Source of the DNA: Nocardiopsis sp. JB363
GTDB lineage: Bacteria > Actinomycetota > Actinomycetes > Streptosporangiales > Streptosporangiaceae
Length of the DNA: 64,000 bases
Assembly (NCBI RefSeq): GCF_900143625.1
Contig: NZ_FRFF01000133.1
Location: forward strand, 1 to 64,000
Reading direction: 5' to 3'
The notes beneath the pieces were generated by a model. It was not told the origin of the DNA. It was given only the letters and a program-made list of their open reading frames with translations, and did not search any database. Each line of letters opens with the position of its first letter. The stretch's first letter is position 1. Below are positions 16,603-24,414 of the stretch, piece by piece. A program made the position numbers and the translations under genes.

Positions 16603-17058
16603 ATGGACACGGTGGTGCGTGACGCCGTCCCGGGCGATGGGCCCGGGATCGCCGCGCTGATCACCAAGGAGGCCCCGCACCTCGACTTACAGGGGTATCC
16701 CGATGGTCGATGGCCGGAGTTCCTGGTCGTGCTGGTCGCGGAACGGGCCGGTCGCGTCGTCGGCTGGGCGGAGGGGATCCTCGACGGTGAGTACGAGGGT
16801 TCGGGTGCTCCGGTCCCTCCCCCGCACGGGTACATCCTGGCGACCGTCGTCGACGAGGAGATGCGCCACCAGGGGATCGGCGGCGCACTCATCGAGAAGT
16901 TCATGCAAGAGGCCCTCGCAGCGAAGGTCGAGTGGGTCTTCCTCATCCCCGAAGGGGGCGAGGGGTACGAGGACCGCGTCCGTTTCTTCATCAACTCCGG
17001 CTTCACCCCCACGGAAGTCCTGGACGAGAAACGCCTGATCATGGCCCGCTGGACCTGA
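16603..17058 (+). CDS. GNAT family N-acetyltransferase
   Basis: About 151 residues. The acetyl-CoA-binding motif A is present as VVDEEMRHQGIGGALIEKFM, preceded by the beta4 strand ILATVV. The later FFINSGFTPTEVLDEKRLIM segment is the usual GNAT beta6-beta7 end. The start is uncertain: GGAG lies very close to the ATG at 16603, and the GTG at 16612 is an alternative. It stands alone between the hairpin-flanked hypothetical gene and aroA. Its acceptor is unknown. Confidence 0.82.
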   Translation: MDTVVRDAVPGDGPGIAALITKEAPHLDLQGYPDGRWPEFLVVLVAERAGRVVGWAEGILDGEYEGSGAPVPPPHGYILATVVDEEMRHQGIGGALIEKFMQEALAAKVEWVFLIPEGGEGYEDRVRFFINSGFTPTEVLDEKRLIMARWT

Positions 17059-17330
17059 TCCACCCTCACCTCTACATCCCGACCTACAGCACTGCCCTCG
17101 ACATGCCATGGTCGACCCCCGAAAATACCCGCTCGGCCCCGGTGAAGAGGGCGGCCCCTGAGCGATCCGCCCCACCCCGTGCAGGGCTCACACACCGCTG
17201 GCTTTGACCACATGAAGTACGGTCCCGCCGGGCTTCACCCCCAGCGATCAACACGGCGATGTCACGCTCGGCTTCGATCTCAGCTTCTTCGAGCCGCTGC
17301 GCGGGGTTGCGGGGGAGGGATTTCCTCGGC

Positions 17331-17356
17331 AGTAGGCGGTCACGTGACCGCCTACT
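17331..17356 (-). terminator. 26-base perfect palindrome overlapping the aroA stop codon
   Basis: Positions 17331-17343 are the exact reverse complement of 17344-17356, centred on CACGTG. The palindrome includes the aroA stop codon (17352-17354) and continues past it, so transcript folding would place the stop inside a 13-bp stem. It can act as a terminator in either direction; the adjacent 17059-17330 stretch holds no gene. Confidence 0.6.
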
Positions 17357-18641
17357 CCTCCAGGCTCACAACGGCACCGGAGGCCGCGACCAGGTGCTCG
17401 ACGAAGTCCGGATAGGAGGTGGCTACCGACCCCCACCCGGAGATCGTGGTCTGCCCGTTGGTGCGGGCCACGGCCGCGATGGCAGCCGCCATCGCGATGC
17501 GGTGGTCACCAGCGCTGTCCACCTGCCCGGAGGTGAACGCGGCGTCCCCGCGCCCGTGGATGACCATGCCGTCCGGACGCTCCTCGGCGTGCACGCCGAA
17601 CGCGGTCAGCATCGCCACTGTTGAGGCGACCCTGTCGGATTCCTTCACCCGCAGCTCCTTGGCTCCGGTGATGACCGTGGTCCCCTCCGCCCCGGCCGCC
17701 GCCACAGCCAGAACAGGGATCTCGTCCACGATCCCCGGTACGTCCGCGCCGGTGATCTCCACCCCGCGCAGCGGGGCGGCGACCACGCGCACCGACCCCG
17801 TCGACTCCTCCACCTGCACGTCGGCGCCCATCCTGCGCAGGATGTTCAGGAAATCCGCCCGTCCGAACCCCAGGTACAAGTTCGGCAGCTCGATCTCCCC
17901 GGCCAGGGCCGCGGCCACCGCCCAGAACGCCGCTTGGGAAGGGTCACCCGGAACTGTGTGCTCAGCCGGTGACAGCAGACCAGGGTGCACGGTCACCGCG
18001 GTGTCATCGATTTCGACCCGGCCTCCAGCCGCGAGCAGCATCTCCTCGGTATGACGTCGAGTCGGGTGCGGCTCGATGACCGTGGTGGGCCCCTGGGCGG
18101 ACAGCCCGGCCAGGAGCAGACAGGACTTGACCTGCGCAGACGCTTTCGGAAGCTCGTAGGTGATCCCGGACAGACCGCCCCCGCGAATCACCAGTGGGGC
18201 CAGACGGCCACCGTCACGGGCATCCACTCCGGCGCCCATGAGCCGGAGGGGCTCGGCAACGCGGTCCACGGGGCGCTGACGCAGGTACCGGTCGCCGGTC
18301 AGGACACTGAGCCCTGGGTACCCCGCGCACACCCCGGACAAGAGTCGGATGCCGGTTCCGGCGTTGCCACAGTCGAGCACATCCACGGGCTCGTGCCGCA
18401 GCCCTCCTCGCACGGTCACGGCACCGTCGGCCTGGTCGAGGAATTCCACCCCGAACTGTTCGAGCGCGCCACGGGTGTGGGTGGCGTCCTCGCCTCGGGA
18501 GAGCCCGGAGATGGTGGAGGTCCCCTGGGCGAGCGCGGACAGGATCAGGGCCCGGTGGCTGATGGACTTGTCTCCAGGCACCAAAACGGTGCCCTGGACC
18601 CCGGAGGCCGGGGCGGTGATCGTCAGGACGTCGTTGTGCAT
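17352..18641 (-). CDS. aroA: 3-phosphoshikimate 1-carboxyvinyltransferase (EPSP synthase)
   Basis: 429 residues, full family length. The reaction is transfer of enolpyruvyl from PEP to shikimate-3-phosphate in the aromatic amino-acid pathway. Motifs seen: VPGDKSISHRALILSALAQG (substrate Lys and Ser), the PEP loop CGNAGTGIRLLSG, QRPVDRVAEPLRLMGAG, PHPTRRHTEEML, the catalytic VDEIPVLAVAAA and KELRVKESDR, and AGDHRIAMAAAIAAV. The organisation fits the Bacillus-type subgroup rather than the E. coli type. I start at MHNDVLTI (18641). It lies 50 bases downstream of a plasmid/ICE-type HTH gene in an accessory island, not with other aro genes, so it may be a second, acquired copy. Confidence 0.93.
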   Translation of the reverse strand: MHNDVLTITAPASGVQGTVLVPGDKSISHRALILSALAQGTSTISGLSRGEDATHTRGALEQFGVEFLDQADGAVTVRGGLRHEPVDVLDCGNAGTGIRLLSGVCAGYPGLSVLTGDRYLRQRPVDRVAEPLRLMGAGVDARDGGRLAPLVIRGGGLSGITYELPKASAQVKSCLLLAGLSAQGPTTVIEPHPTRRHTEEMLLAAGGRVEIDDTAVTVHPGLLSPAEHTVPGDPSQAAFWAVAAALAGEIELPNLYLGFGRADFLNILRRMGADVQVEESTGSVRVVAAPLRGVEITGADVPGIVDEIPVLAVAAAGAEGTTVITGAKELRVKESDRVASTVAMLTAFGVHAEERPDGMVIHGRGDAAFTSGQVDSAGDHRIAMAAAIAAVARTNGQTTISGWGSVATSYPDFVEHLVAASGAVVSLEE

Positions 18642-18691
18642 GTTTCTCGATCCAGTTGGTTGGTCCGGCTCGACCACGCTCGGGGACCGGG

Positions 18692-20011
18692 TCAGGTGGC
18701 GGTCTCCCATATCCGGCTGGGATGGCAGCGTGGGCAGGGGCCGAGATCCTCATGGACCTCGGCCATCGGGTTGAAGCGAATGACATGTCGGCGTTGTTCG
18801 TGACAGGAGCGGTCCCCACAATGTTCGGGCGGTGCGGGTGCGGTATCCGGTAGGGCCTCGTCGAGCACACCCATCAGGGCGCCGGCCGGTTCGTCCAAAA
18901 TGGCGAAGGGTCCGGGATCGGGAAGGTCCTCGCACCTGTGGCAGCGAGTGCGCAGGCCGGTGGCGTCGGCGGTCAGGGCGATACCGGGATGGGCCGTGCA
19001 CGTGGGCGGTGCACCTGCCCGGGTGAAGGGATCTCGGTCGGCCATCGGGTCCGGTTCTCGGCGCGGGCGAGGGACCTTGGGCACGGAAGGACCCGGCAGG
19101 CCGCCAGGAGCGCGGTTGCGGGCGACCCAGATCGGCAGCGCCTCAACGAGGTGGCCGGGGCGGCAACGAGTGGACAGGACCGCGTACAGCGACATCGTGG
19201 TGTCGTGGTCCGAGCTCAGCCACTCCAGGAGTTCGGTGGGGCCCACCCGGTCATCGGCCAGCTGCTTGACGGCCCGGAGCGCGGCGGGCAGATGTTCCAG
19301 GACCAGGCGGCGATGCTGCCAGGGTTTGAGCCCCAGGCCGGTCTCCTCGGCGATCTGGGGGATGACGGTGCGTTCCAGTAGGCCGCCCCGGTCGGGGACG
19401 GGCCGTTCAGCTTCGGGGACGCCCCACTGGTCACCGTCGGTGTCGTCGGCGGGGGCGCCGTCGGCATCGGTGTCGGTGTTCGTGGTGGGGAGCTCGCTCG
19501 CGCGCGCCCGCGCGCCCTCCTCCCCCTCCCCTTGTTCTTGTGTATTGGTCTTCTTGTGTTTGGTCTTCTTAGGGGTGCGATTTTCCTCCGTTGGGTTATC
19601 CAACTCTGGAAAATCCCACTTAGGTTCTGACCTGCTGCTTTCCAGGAGGACGAGGTCCTTTCCCTCCAGGGAGCGGGCGAGCTCGGCGACTCGCTCCGGC
19701 AGGGACTCGGGATCGTCGGTGACCACCCAGTAGGCACCACCGAGGCACCCCAATTCGTCGCGGACCCGGTAACGGCGCAGGTAGCCGAAGGCTTCGAGTT
19801 CCTTGAGTCCGGCGCGGACCGCGGCCGCCCCACCAGGTGAGTTGGCGATGAGCTGTTCTAGGCCGATGCCCCACCCTTGACGGTGCGAAGCGATGAAGAT
19901 GAGGAGGCCACGGGCCTTGTAGGACAGGCGTTTGTCGCGGATCGCGGCGTTGAGCACCCTGGTGAATCGATCGCCACCGAACCGGCCTCGGACGATGGTC
20001 GCGTAGCTCAC
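18692..20011 (-). CDS. Helix-turn-helix protein with C-terminal Cys/His clusters (plasmid/ICE-type)
   Basis: 439 residues, GTG start with GGAGGTGA five bases upstream. The first 110 residues form a winged helix (LSYKARGLLIFIASHRQGWG, then VRAGLKELEAFGYLRRYRV), the replication-initiator/DnaD-like type often found on actinomycete plasmids and integrative elements. A Lys/Thr/Gln and Asp/Glu-rich low-complexity linker follows (about residues 140-215, coded by unusually AT-richer DNA near 19540-19620). The C terminus has CTAH...CHRC and HC-x3-SC...CPRCH clusters that may bind zinc. A role in replication or regulation of a mobile element is inferred only. Confidence 0.72.
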   Translation of the reverse strand: MSYATIVRGRFGGDRFTRVLNAAIRDKRLSYKARGLLIFIASHRQGWGIGLEQLIANSPGGAAAVRAGLKELEAFGYLRRYRVRDELGCLGGAYWVVTDDPESLPERVAELARSLEGKDLVLLESSRSEPKWDFPELDNPTEENRTPKKTKHKKTNTQEQGEGEEGARARASELPTTNTDTDADGAPADDTDGDQWGVPEAERPVPDRGGLLERTVIPQIAEETGLGLKPWQHRRLVLEHLPAALRAVKQLADDRVGPTELLEWLSSDHDTTMSLYAVLSTRCRPGHLVEALPIWVARNRAPGGLPGPSVPKVPRPRREPDPMADRDPFTRAGAPPTCTAHPGIALTADATGLRTRCHRCEDLPDPGPFAILDEPAGALMGVLDEALPDTAPAPPEHCGDRSCHEQRRHVIRFNPMAEVHEDLGPCPRCHPSRIWETAT

Positions 20012-20140
20012 GGCGTCACCTCCGGGGAGAGGTGGAACGTGAGGGCGACACGCGAAGCGGTCCCCCTGCTTCGGGCACGGGACGCTGTAGGCTTAGGATG
20101 CACTCCTAGCCGCCTTCCTGGTGTTGCAGGTTGGTGGTCA

Positions 20141-20183
20141 GAGCCCGGCAGGTGTTACCAGCACCGGTCGGGCTCGCTTTTTT
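20141..20183 (+). terminator. Rho-independent terminator with no annotated gene upstream
   Basis: GAGCCCG (20141-20147) pairs with CGGGCTC (20169-20175), an inner GGTG/CACC stem closes the loop, and a run of six T follows (20178-20183). On the forward strand nothing coding precedes it (20012-20140). A TAGGCT/TAGGAT stretch near 20090 could be a -10 element, so the terminator may end a short non-coding RNA of roughly 90 bases. Confidence 0.65.
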
Positions 20184-20474
20184 CGAGTTGTGGGGGTCAG
20201 CCTAGCCTGACCGAACCCGTGTTCGGGGACAGAAGAAGAACCTGCTCAGGACCGTTTCGGCAGGCCCGAGAAACGAGTGCGGGGCCGATTCGTAGCCGAC
20301 CGGACGGTGATTGCTCCCGGATCGACGCGCCCCTCGGCGTGTGCACGCTCCATTCGTAGGCGTCGCGCTTGGATTCCGTCAACAGCGCCTTTGTTCGGAA
20401 AACACTCTTCCCGCGTCTCCCCACGTGCAAGCATGAACAAAGCTCGTGAACGGTTCGGGGAAGAGGGTCTCGGG

Positions 20475-21008
20475 ATGCCCAAGAAGAAGACGAAGAAGTC
20501 GATCAGTGCCAAGGACGCGCGGCGCAAGAAGGCACGGATGTCGGCGATGCAGCGCGCCCGCACCGGCCGGACACATTTCCCGATCGACTTCGGTCCCATG
20601 AGTCCCGATGGGATGAATCCGCAGGCGCTGTCCGAACACCTGCCCCTGGCACCGGCCCACACCCACGTGGACCCGTCCGACGGAAGCAACAATGAGTTGC
20701 CGCGGTCCCCGGCGCGTACCTGGTTGGAGATGTCCAGGGCCGGAGGCGGCGAAGAGGCCCTGGAGGTAGTCGAACGCTGGCCGTTTCGCCTGGTCCGGGC
20801 CGGTCGAACAGTCTCTCCGAACAAGGGCTGGTCCTGCCTGCGGCTGCTGGCGTTGGGGACCAAGGAGAACATGCGCTCGCTCTGCGACGGCCTGATCGAG
20901 CTGGAGGATGCCTCGTTGCAGACCTGGGACCCGCGCACCAACGCTTACGTACTGGCCAAGGACGTTCCGGAAACCAGCCACATGAGCCGAGCCGAAGCCT
21001 TGGTCTGA
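20475..21008 (+). CDS. Hypothetical protein with Lys/Arg-rich N terminus
   Basis: About 177 residues. I chose the ATG at 20475 because AAGAGGG lies 7 bases upstream; an ATG at 20433 lacks such a site. The first 30 residues are very basic (PKKKTKKSISAKDARRKKAR), which suggests nucleic-acid contact. The rest is mixed helix and strand with SAMQRARTGRTHFPIDFGPM and WPFRLVRAGRTVSPNKGWSC. No family is recognised. It is within the accessory island and faces the RiPP-like operon convergently. Confidence 0.5.
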   Translation: MPKKKTKKSISAKDARRKKARMSAMQRARTGRTHFPIDFGPMSPDGMNPQALSEHLPLAPAHTHVDPSDGSNNELPRSPARTWLEMSRAGGGEEALEVVERWPFRLVRAGRTVSPNKGWSCLRLLALGTKENMRSLCDGLIELEDASLQTWDPRTNAYVLAKDVPETSHMSRAEALV

Positions 21009-21140
21009 TGAACGAATGCGCCGGAGCCCGAGTCCAAGAGCCTGCTGCCCACGACCGGGCCAAGGACGCGCTCGCCCCCTCGGTGCCCTCCTAGAACACG
21101 CCCCTTCAGCACGAACGGATACTCATGTCACTCGGGGCGG

Positions 21141-21401
21141 TCAGAGTGTCGAGGCGATGATGTTGGCCGGCTGGTCCAACCAGATGAGCTGCTGCTTCTT
21201 GGACATGGTCATGCCGAACCGGTCATGGTCGGGGCTGCCGGAGTCGAGCCACCACTGGTAGGCCGCTTCGAACTCCTGGAACAGTTCACGGGGTCCATAC
21301 TGGCGGACCTCGTGAGAGGTAGCGCGCGGGTCGACGTGCCAGGAGGCCCAGGAGCCGCTGCCGGGGTCCACCAGGTACACGACGAACCGCTGGTCGGTCA
21401 T
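21141..21401 (-). CDS. Stand-alone domain resembling the C terminus of RiPP-associated O-methyltransferases
   Basis: About 86 residues. The pattern VRQYGPRELFQEFEAAYQWW followed by SGSPDHDRFGMTMS and QQLIWLDQPAN matches my recollection of the C-terminal accessory domain of PIMT-type methyltransferases found in FxLD-lanthipeptide and ATP-grasp peptide systems. The methyltransferase domain itself is absent. It is either a remnant or a free-standing recognition domain. The ATG at 21401 lacks a good ribosome site; a GTG two codons earlier is possible. It is the last reverse-strand gene after the GNAT, about 320 bases further on. Confidence 0.5.
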   Translation of the reverse strand: MTDQRFVVYLVDPGSGSWASWHVDPRATSHEVRQYGPRELFQEFEAAYQWWLDSGSPDHDRFGMTMSKKQQLIWLDQPANIIASTL

Positions 21402-21595
21402 CGTCACCGTCGCTACTGCCTGTTCTCGCCCTGCTTGTGTCAGTTAGTGAAGTTTATCCCCTGGTGTCCCACTTGATCCTGACACAGAGGGGGGCGGGGC
21501 CAGACTGTTACTTCTAGCTCCGCTTCGCGACCGCTACGTCGATGTCATCCCACAGTGAGCCCTCATCGGGGTGGAGGGCTCGGCCAAGGCTGACC

Positions 21596-21623
21596 GGTCC
21601 ATCCCCGCGTGCGCGGCGCTCAC
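21596..21623. repeat. Solitary CRISPR-type repeat
   Basis: These 28 bases differ at one position from the three identical repeats at 26953-27102 and lie in the same orientation. No second full copy is within one spacer length on either side. About 40 bases before it (from 21555) a GTGAGCCC...GGGGTGGA stretch looks like a decayed copy in the opposite orientation. It lies in a 318-bp gap without genes that also holds an 8-bp long-range inverted repeat (21436-21443 with 21479-21486). Confidence 0.75.
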
Positions 21624-21719
21624 TGTCGGGAAACGCTTGGGGGTGCGGTCATGCTTCGCTTTCTGCTTCTCGGGGGGCGGGGGCGGGGAGAGGACGGTCT
21701 CCCCGGCCCCGATCAGTCA

Positions 21720-22238
21720 TCAGGTTCCGGCTGACACACCGAGCTGTTCGAGGTCCAAGCGCTCGGCTCGGCGTGCGAGTAGGTACAGGTGGCCGGCGCG
21801 GCGGTCCTGTTCCTTGACCAGGCTGAACCCCTGGGTCTCGTAGTACTTCACCAGCTCGGGGAAGAAGCACCCGCGTCGAACCCACTGACGTCCCTGCTGG
21901 GTGGCCTGGTCGACAGCCCACAGAGCGATCAGGGTGCCCGGCTTGTGCTTCCGGTATGCCGGGTCGGTCACCGTGGTGAACAGGTACAGGGCGGGTTCGG
22001 CTGCTTCCTCGGGTGTCCAGTCCTTCGGCGGGGCTTGCGTCATGACTGTGGTGCACCCCACGATCCGCTCACCATCCACGAGCACCCACATGGTGCCGCC
22101 CCCGGCCTGCCCAGCGAGATCATCGACCAGGTCCCGCCACGACTCCAACCCCTGGTCCTCTTGCCAGCCGCAGCGGGCTCGGATCATCGACGCGACCCCG
22201 GGTGTATCGGCCGTGGTGGCCTTGCGCATGGTGAACAT
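21720..22238 (-). CDS. GNAT family N-acetyltransferase of the RiPP-like operon
   Basis: 172 residues. The core GNAT strands are visible: MRKATTADTPGVASMIRARC at the start, VLVDGERIVGCTTVM, then the acetyl-CoA region DPAYRKHKPGTLIALWAVDQ, and ELVKYYETQGFSLVKEQ near the end. The pyrophosphate loop is a variant (RKHKPGT rather than RxxGxG/A). GAGAGGA lies about 5 bases before the ATG and overlaps the stop of the asparagine-synthetase-like gene, 9 bases away, so the two are coupled. An acetyltransferase beside a lasso-cyclase-like gene recalls the albusnodin type of acetylated lasso peptide; this parallel is inference. Confidence 0.8.
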   Translation of the reverse strand: MFTMRKATTADTPGVASMIRARCGWQEDQGLESWRDLVDDLAGQAGGGTMWVLVDGERIVGCTTVMTQAPPKDWTPEEAAEPALYLFTTVTDPAYRKHKPGTLIALWAVDQATQQGRQWVRRGCFFPELVKYYETQGFSLVKEQDRRAGHLYLLARRAERLDLEQLGVSAGT

Positions 22239-22247
22239 GGGGTCCTC

Positions 22248-23828
22248 TCAGTGGTTCAGGAAAGCGGTGGCGCTCATGTGCAGGCTCAGGACTTCCAGGA
22301 GTTTGGAGTCCTGCTCTTCTCGGTAACGGGTGGCGGCCAGATGTTCGACCGCAGACCGAAGTCCGTCCGGGTCGACCAGGCCTGCGTCGAACAGGGGCGA
22401 CCCTTCGGTCAGCATACGAGTGAACAACGCGGGGGCGTAGGTGGTCAGGGAATGCTCGATGACCTCGGCGAACGACTCGCGCTCTACGGGGTGGACGACG
22501 TCCTCGCTCATCCCGAGCACCCACAAGCGGCGGCGCTGCAACTGTTTCAGCTCACGCCACGCGAACGGCAGCTGTTCACCCAACTCGACCATGACCGGGT
22601 CGGCGAACGGGTGCATCGGCCAGAGCCCTTCCCTCAGCAGGACCGGCGCGGTGGTCTCCAGCGACAACAACGTCATGGAGTTGACCCGGGCCGGCGGCGC
22701 GATCCCGTCGTCAGCAAACTCCAACACAGCGCGGGCACGAGGCCCCACCCACGGCAGGATCTGAGCATCGGTGATCTCACCCAAACCCTGGTGGGGTTCC
22801 TCCTGCTGGGTGAGGGCGACCATCTCATCACCCCCGAGTCCGGTCACAACGGTGCGGGCCCCGGCCTCGGCGACCGCACGCGCCATCTGAGTGAACGGAT
22901 GATGCAATGGGTCCTCGGTCGGGCTGACCACATCTCCACCCACCCACCGGCACCCGGGTGCCAACGGCGGGAACTCCATAGCGTCGATGACGATGTCGGT
23001 GTCGGCGAACTTCACCCGGTCGCGCATCTCAGCGCGGCGCCGGATCTGTTGCTCCCGGCCCGGCCCGCCGATCAACAGGGTGGCGGTGGGGAACAAGCCG
23101 GGATGGCGCTCGGCCACTCGGGTGGCCACGGTGCCCGAGTCGAACCCGCCCGTCAGGTGGAACAGGGTGGTGTCCTCGGCCCAGGGGCGCCGGTCCATCG
23201 CGGTGTCCATGGTGGTGACGAACGCGCCTAGGACGTCCGCGTCGGGCAACAACTCCCGGGGGGAGAAGTGCAGCGCCGGGGCGGGGTAACTGATCCACAG
23301 GTGCCCGCCGTAGTGCGCGGTGGCCCGTTCCGTGAGCCGGTGTACGCCCTGGAACAGGGTGTCGGTGCTGTACCGGGGCCGATAGATCAGTAGCCGGGCG
23401 GCCTCCTTGGGGTTGAGCCCGGTGGCGTGGTCGCGTAGGTCGGCCATGTCCCATGACCCGAACAGGGATCGGCCGTCGTCGGCGAGGTAGAGCGGCGTGG
23501 TCCGGGCCGACCCTGCGGTGACGCGCACGGGCTGGTCGAGTTCAGTCTCCACGAGTACGTAGTCGGTCGGCCAGTCGGTGACGGCGACGCGCGCCTGGTC
23601 GTACTCGCCGGGGGTGAGTTCACGAACAGTGGGGTCGGCCGCTGGGCGGTCGGCGACACGCTCACGGACCATGATCAGGGTGCGGTGCCCGTCGGTCGCG
23701 GCCAGGTGTTCCACGAGCGGGTGGGTGAAGGGCTCGACACGGCTGCGCTGGTCGAGGGTGCTGTAGCACGCCCCGGACCAGGCCCAGGTCGGGTTGTCGC
23801 TGTAGGGGGTCAGACGCAAGCTCAACAT
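22248..23828 (-). CDS. Asparagine-synthetase-like protein (possible lasso-type macrolactam synthetase)
   Basis: 526 residues. The ATP-pyrophosphatase domain is intact: the PP-loop LTGGFDSGT at residues 225-233 and GLGGDE at 330-335. The N-terminal glutaminase-like half lacks the catalytic Cys at position 2 (it begins MLSLRL), so it cannot use glutamine in the normal way. Loss of that Cys with retention of the PP-loop is what lasso cyclases and other amide-forming homologues show. It lies 41 bases after a 53-residue peptide gene and 9 bases before a GNAT. Asparagine biosynthesis is unlikely; adenylation of a carboxylate on the neighbouring peptide is the inferred role. Confidence 0.82.
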   Translation of the reverse strand: MLSLRLTPYSDNPTWAWSGACYSTLDQRSRVEPFTHPLVEHLAATDGHRTLIMVRERVADRPAADPTVRELTPGEYDQARVAVTDWPTDYVLVETELDQPVRVTAGSARTTPLYLADDGRSLFGSWDMADLRDHATGLNPKEAARLLIYRPRYSTDTLFQGVHRLTERATAHYGGHLWISYPAPALHFSPRELLPDADVLGAFVTTMDTAMDRRPWAEDTTLFHLTGGFDSGTVATRVAERHPGLFPTATLLIGGPGREQQIRRRAEMRDRVKFADTDIVIDAMEFPPLAPGCRWVGGDVVSPTEDPLHHPFTQMARAVAEAGARTVVTGLGGDEMVALTQQEEPHQGLGEITDAQILPWVGPRARAVLEFADDGIAPPARVNSMTLLSLETTAPVLLREGLWPMHPFADPVMVELGEQLPFAWRELKQLQRRRLWVLGMSEDVVHPVERESFAEVIEHSLTTYAPALFTRMLTEGSPLFDAGLVDPDGLRSAVEHLAATRYREEQDSKLLEVLSLHMSATAFLNH

Positions 23829-23869
23829 GGGGGGCTCCGGGGCGTGCGTAGGTCAGCAGATGTGGGTGG

Positions 23870-24031
23870 TTAGCGGGCGGTGGTGTCGTAGGTGTGCGCG
23901 GCATCGGAGGACCCCGAGGACTTCTTGTACTCGTGGCTCTGCTCGGGGCTCTGCACGATGAGGTGTGCCGGGGTGCTGAACAGGTCCACCCACACGGCCG
24001 GGGCCGGTGCGGGGGGCAGGAAGTCGTTCAT
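23870..24031 (-). CDS. Putative RiPP precursor peptide
   Basis: 53 residues with AAGGAG five bases before the ATG at 24031. The N-terminal half is Pro/Ala-rich and hydrophobic (NDFLPPAPAPAVWVDLFSTP), and the C-terminal half is polar with Ser, Lys, Asp and Glu (EYKKSSGSSDAAHTYDTTAR), a leader/core-like split. Acidic residues and two lysines in the second half could serve a cyclase and an acetyltransferase. The canonical YxxP leader motif of lasso precursors is not seen. It heads the peptide / asparagine-synthetase-like / GNAT run. It has no recognised family, and its role is inferred from context. Confidence 0.6.
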   Translation of the reverse strand: MNDFLPPAPAPAVWVDLFSTPAHLIVQSPEQSHEYKKSSGSSDAAHTYDTTAR

Positions 24032-24077
24032 GTTGCTCCTTACGTGGTCACTGGTGGTCTTTGGTAAGGCCACCTGC

Positions 24078-24149
24078 TTACCCTCCGCACCTGCTGCACA
24101 GCCTGCCGGGGCATTCCGCGCCGCATTCGGAGCACGTTCCCTTCTTCAT
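24078..24149 (-). CDS. 23-residue Cys-rich mini-protein, zinc-ribbon-like
   Basis: A full Shine-Dalgarno, AAAGGAGGTGA, lies about 6 bases before the ATG at 24149, and the frame ends with TAA at 24078-24080. The peptide has six or fewer non-polar residues and five Cys in the order Cys6, Cys9, Cys13, Cys18, Cys21, with CSECG and CSRCGG knuckles, as in a minimal zinc ribbon. It is too short for ordinary gene calling. It sits 46 bases before the precursor-like gene on the same strand, between it and the BldC-like gene. It may be a tiny metal-binding regulator or a modified peptide. Confidence 0.6.
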   Translation of the reverse strand: MKKGTCSECGAECPGRLCSRCGG

Positions 24150-24234
24150 TTGCCTCACCTCCTTTCATGTGTTGGTAAGCGGTGCCGCACCCCCCGCCGG
24201 GGAAGAGCTGAGGAGGGAGCGGGGGTGCGGGGGT

Positions 24235-24414
24235 CTATCCGCGTTGGGCTAGGAGGGTACGGATCTCCTCCTGCCGGTAGCGGTGGTGGCCGCCCAGGGT
24301 GCGGATCGAGGTCAGCTTGCCCTCCTTGGACCAACGGGTCACGGTCTGGGGGTCCACCCGGAACAGGGCGGCCACCTCGGCGGGGGTGAGTAGGGGGTCG
24401 GGGAGTCCGTTCAC
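24235..24414 (-). CDS. BldC-like MerR-type mini-regulator (excisionase-family HTH)
   Basis: About 59 residues from a GTG at 24414. The sequence LLTPAEVAALFRVDPQTVTR, then WSKEGKLTSIRTLGGHHRYR and EEIRTLL, is nearly the whole of BldC, the small MerR-like developmental regulator of actinomycetes, minus its short tails. BldC-type proteins bind DNA cooperatively on direct repeats; excisionases share the fold. Its start overlaps the stop of the preceding 44-codon gene by four bases (GTGA). The position in front of the mini-protein and precursor genes suggests local control of this operon or a former excisionase role. Confidence 0.8.
   Translation of the reverse strand: MNGLPDPLLTPAEVAALFRVDPQTVTRWSKEGKLTSIRTLGGHHRYRQEEIRTLLAQRG

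Noticed and set aside
22248-23828. Annotation as a housekeeping asparagine synthetase
   Set aside because: The N-terminal catalytic Cys is absent and the gene lies in a peptide/acetyltransferase operon, so the housekeeping role is unlikely.
24235-24414. Annotation as a phage excisionase
   Set aside because: The sequence is closer to BldC over its whole length and no integrase gene is in the window, although the fold is shared.
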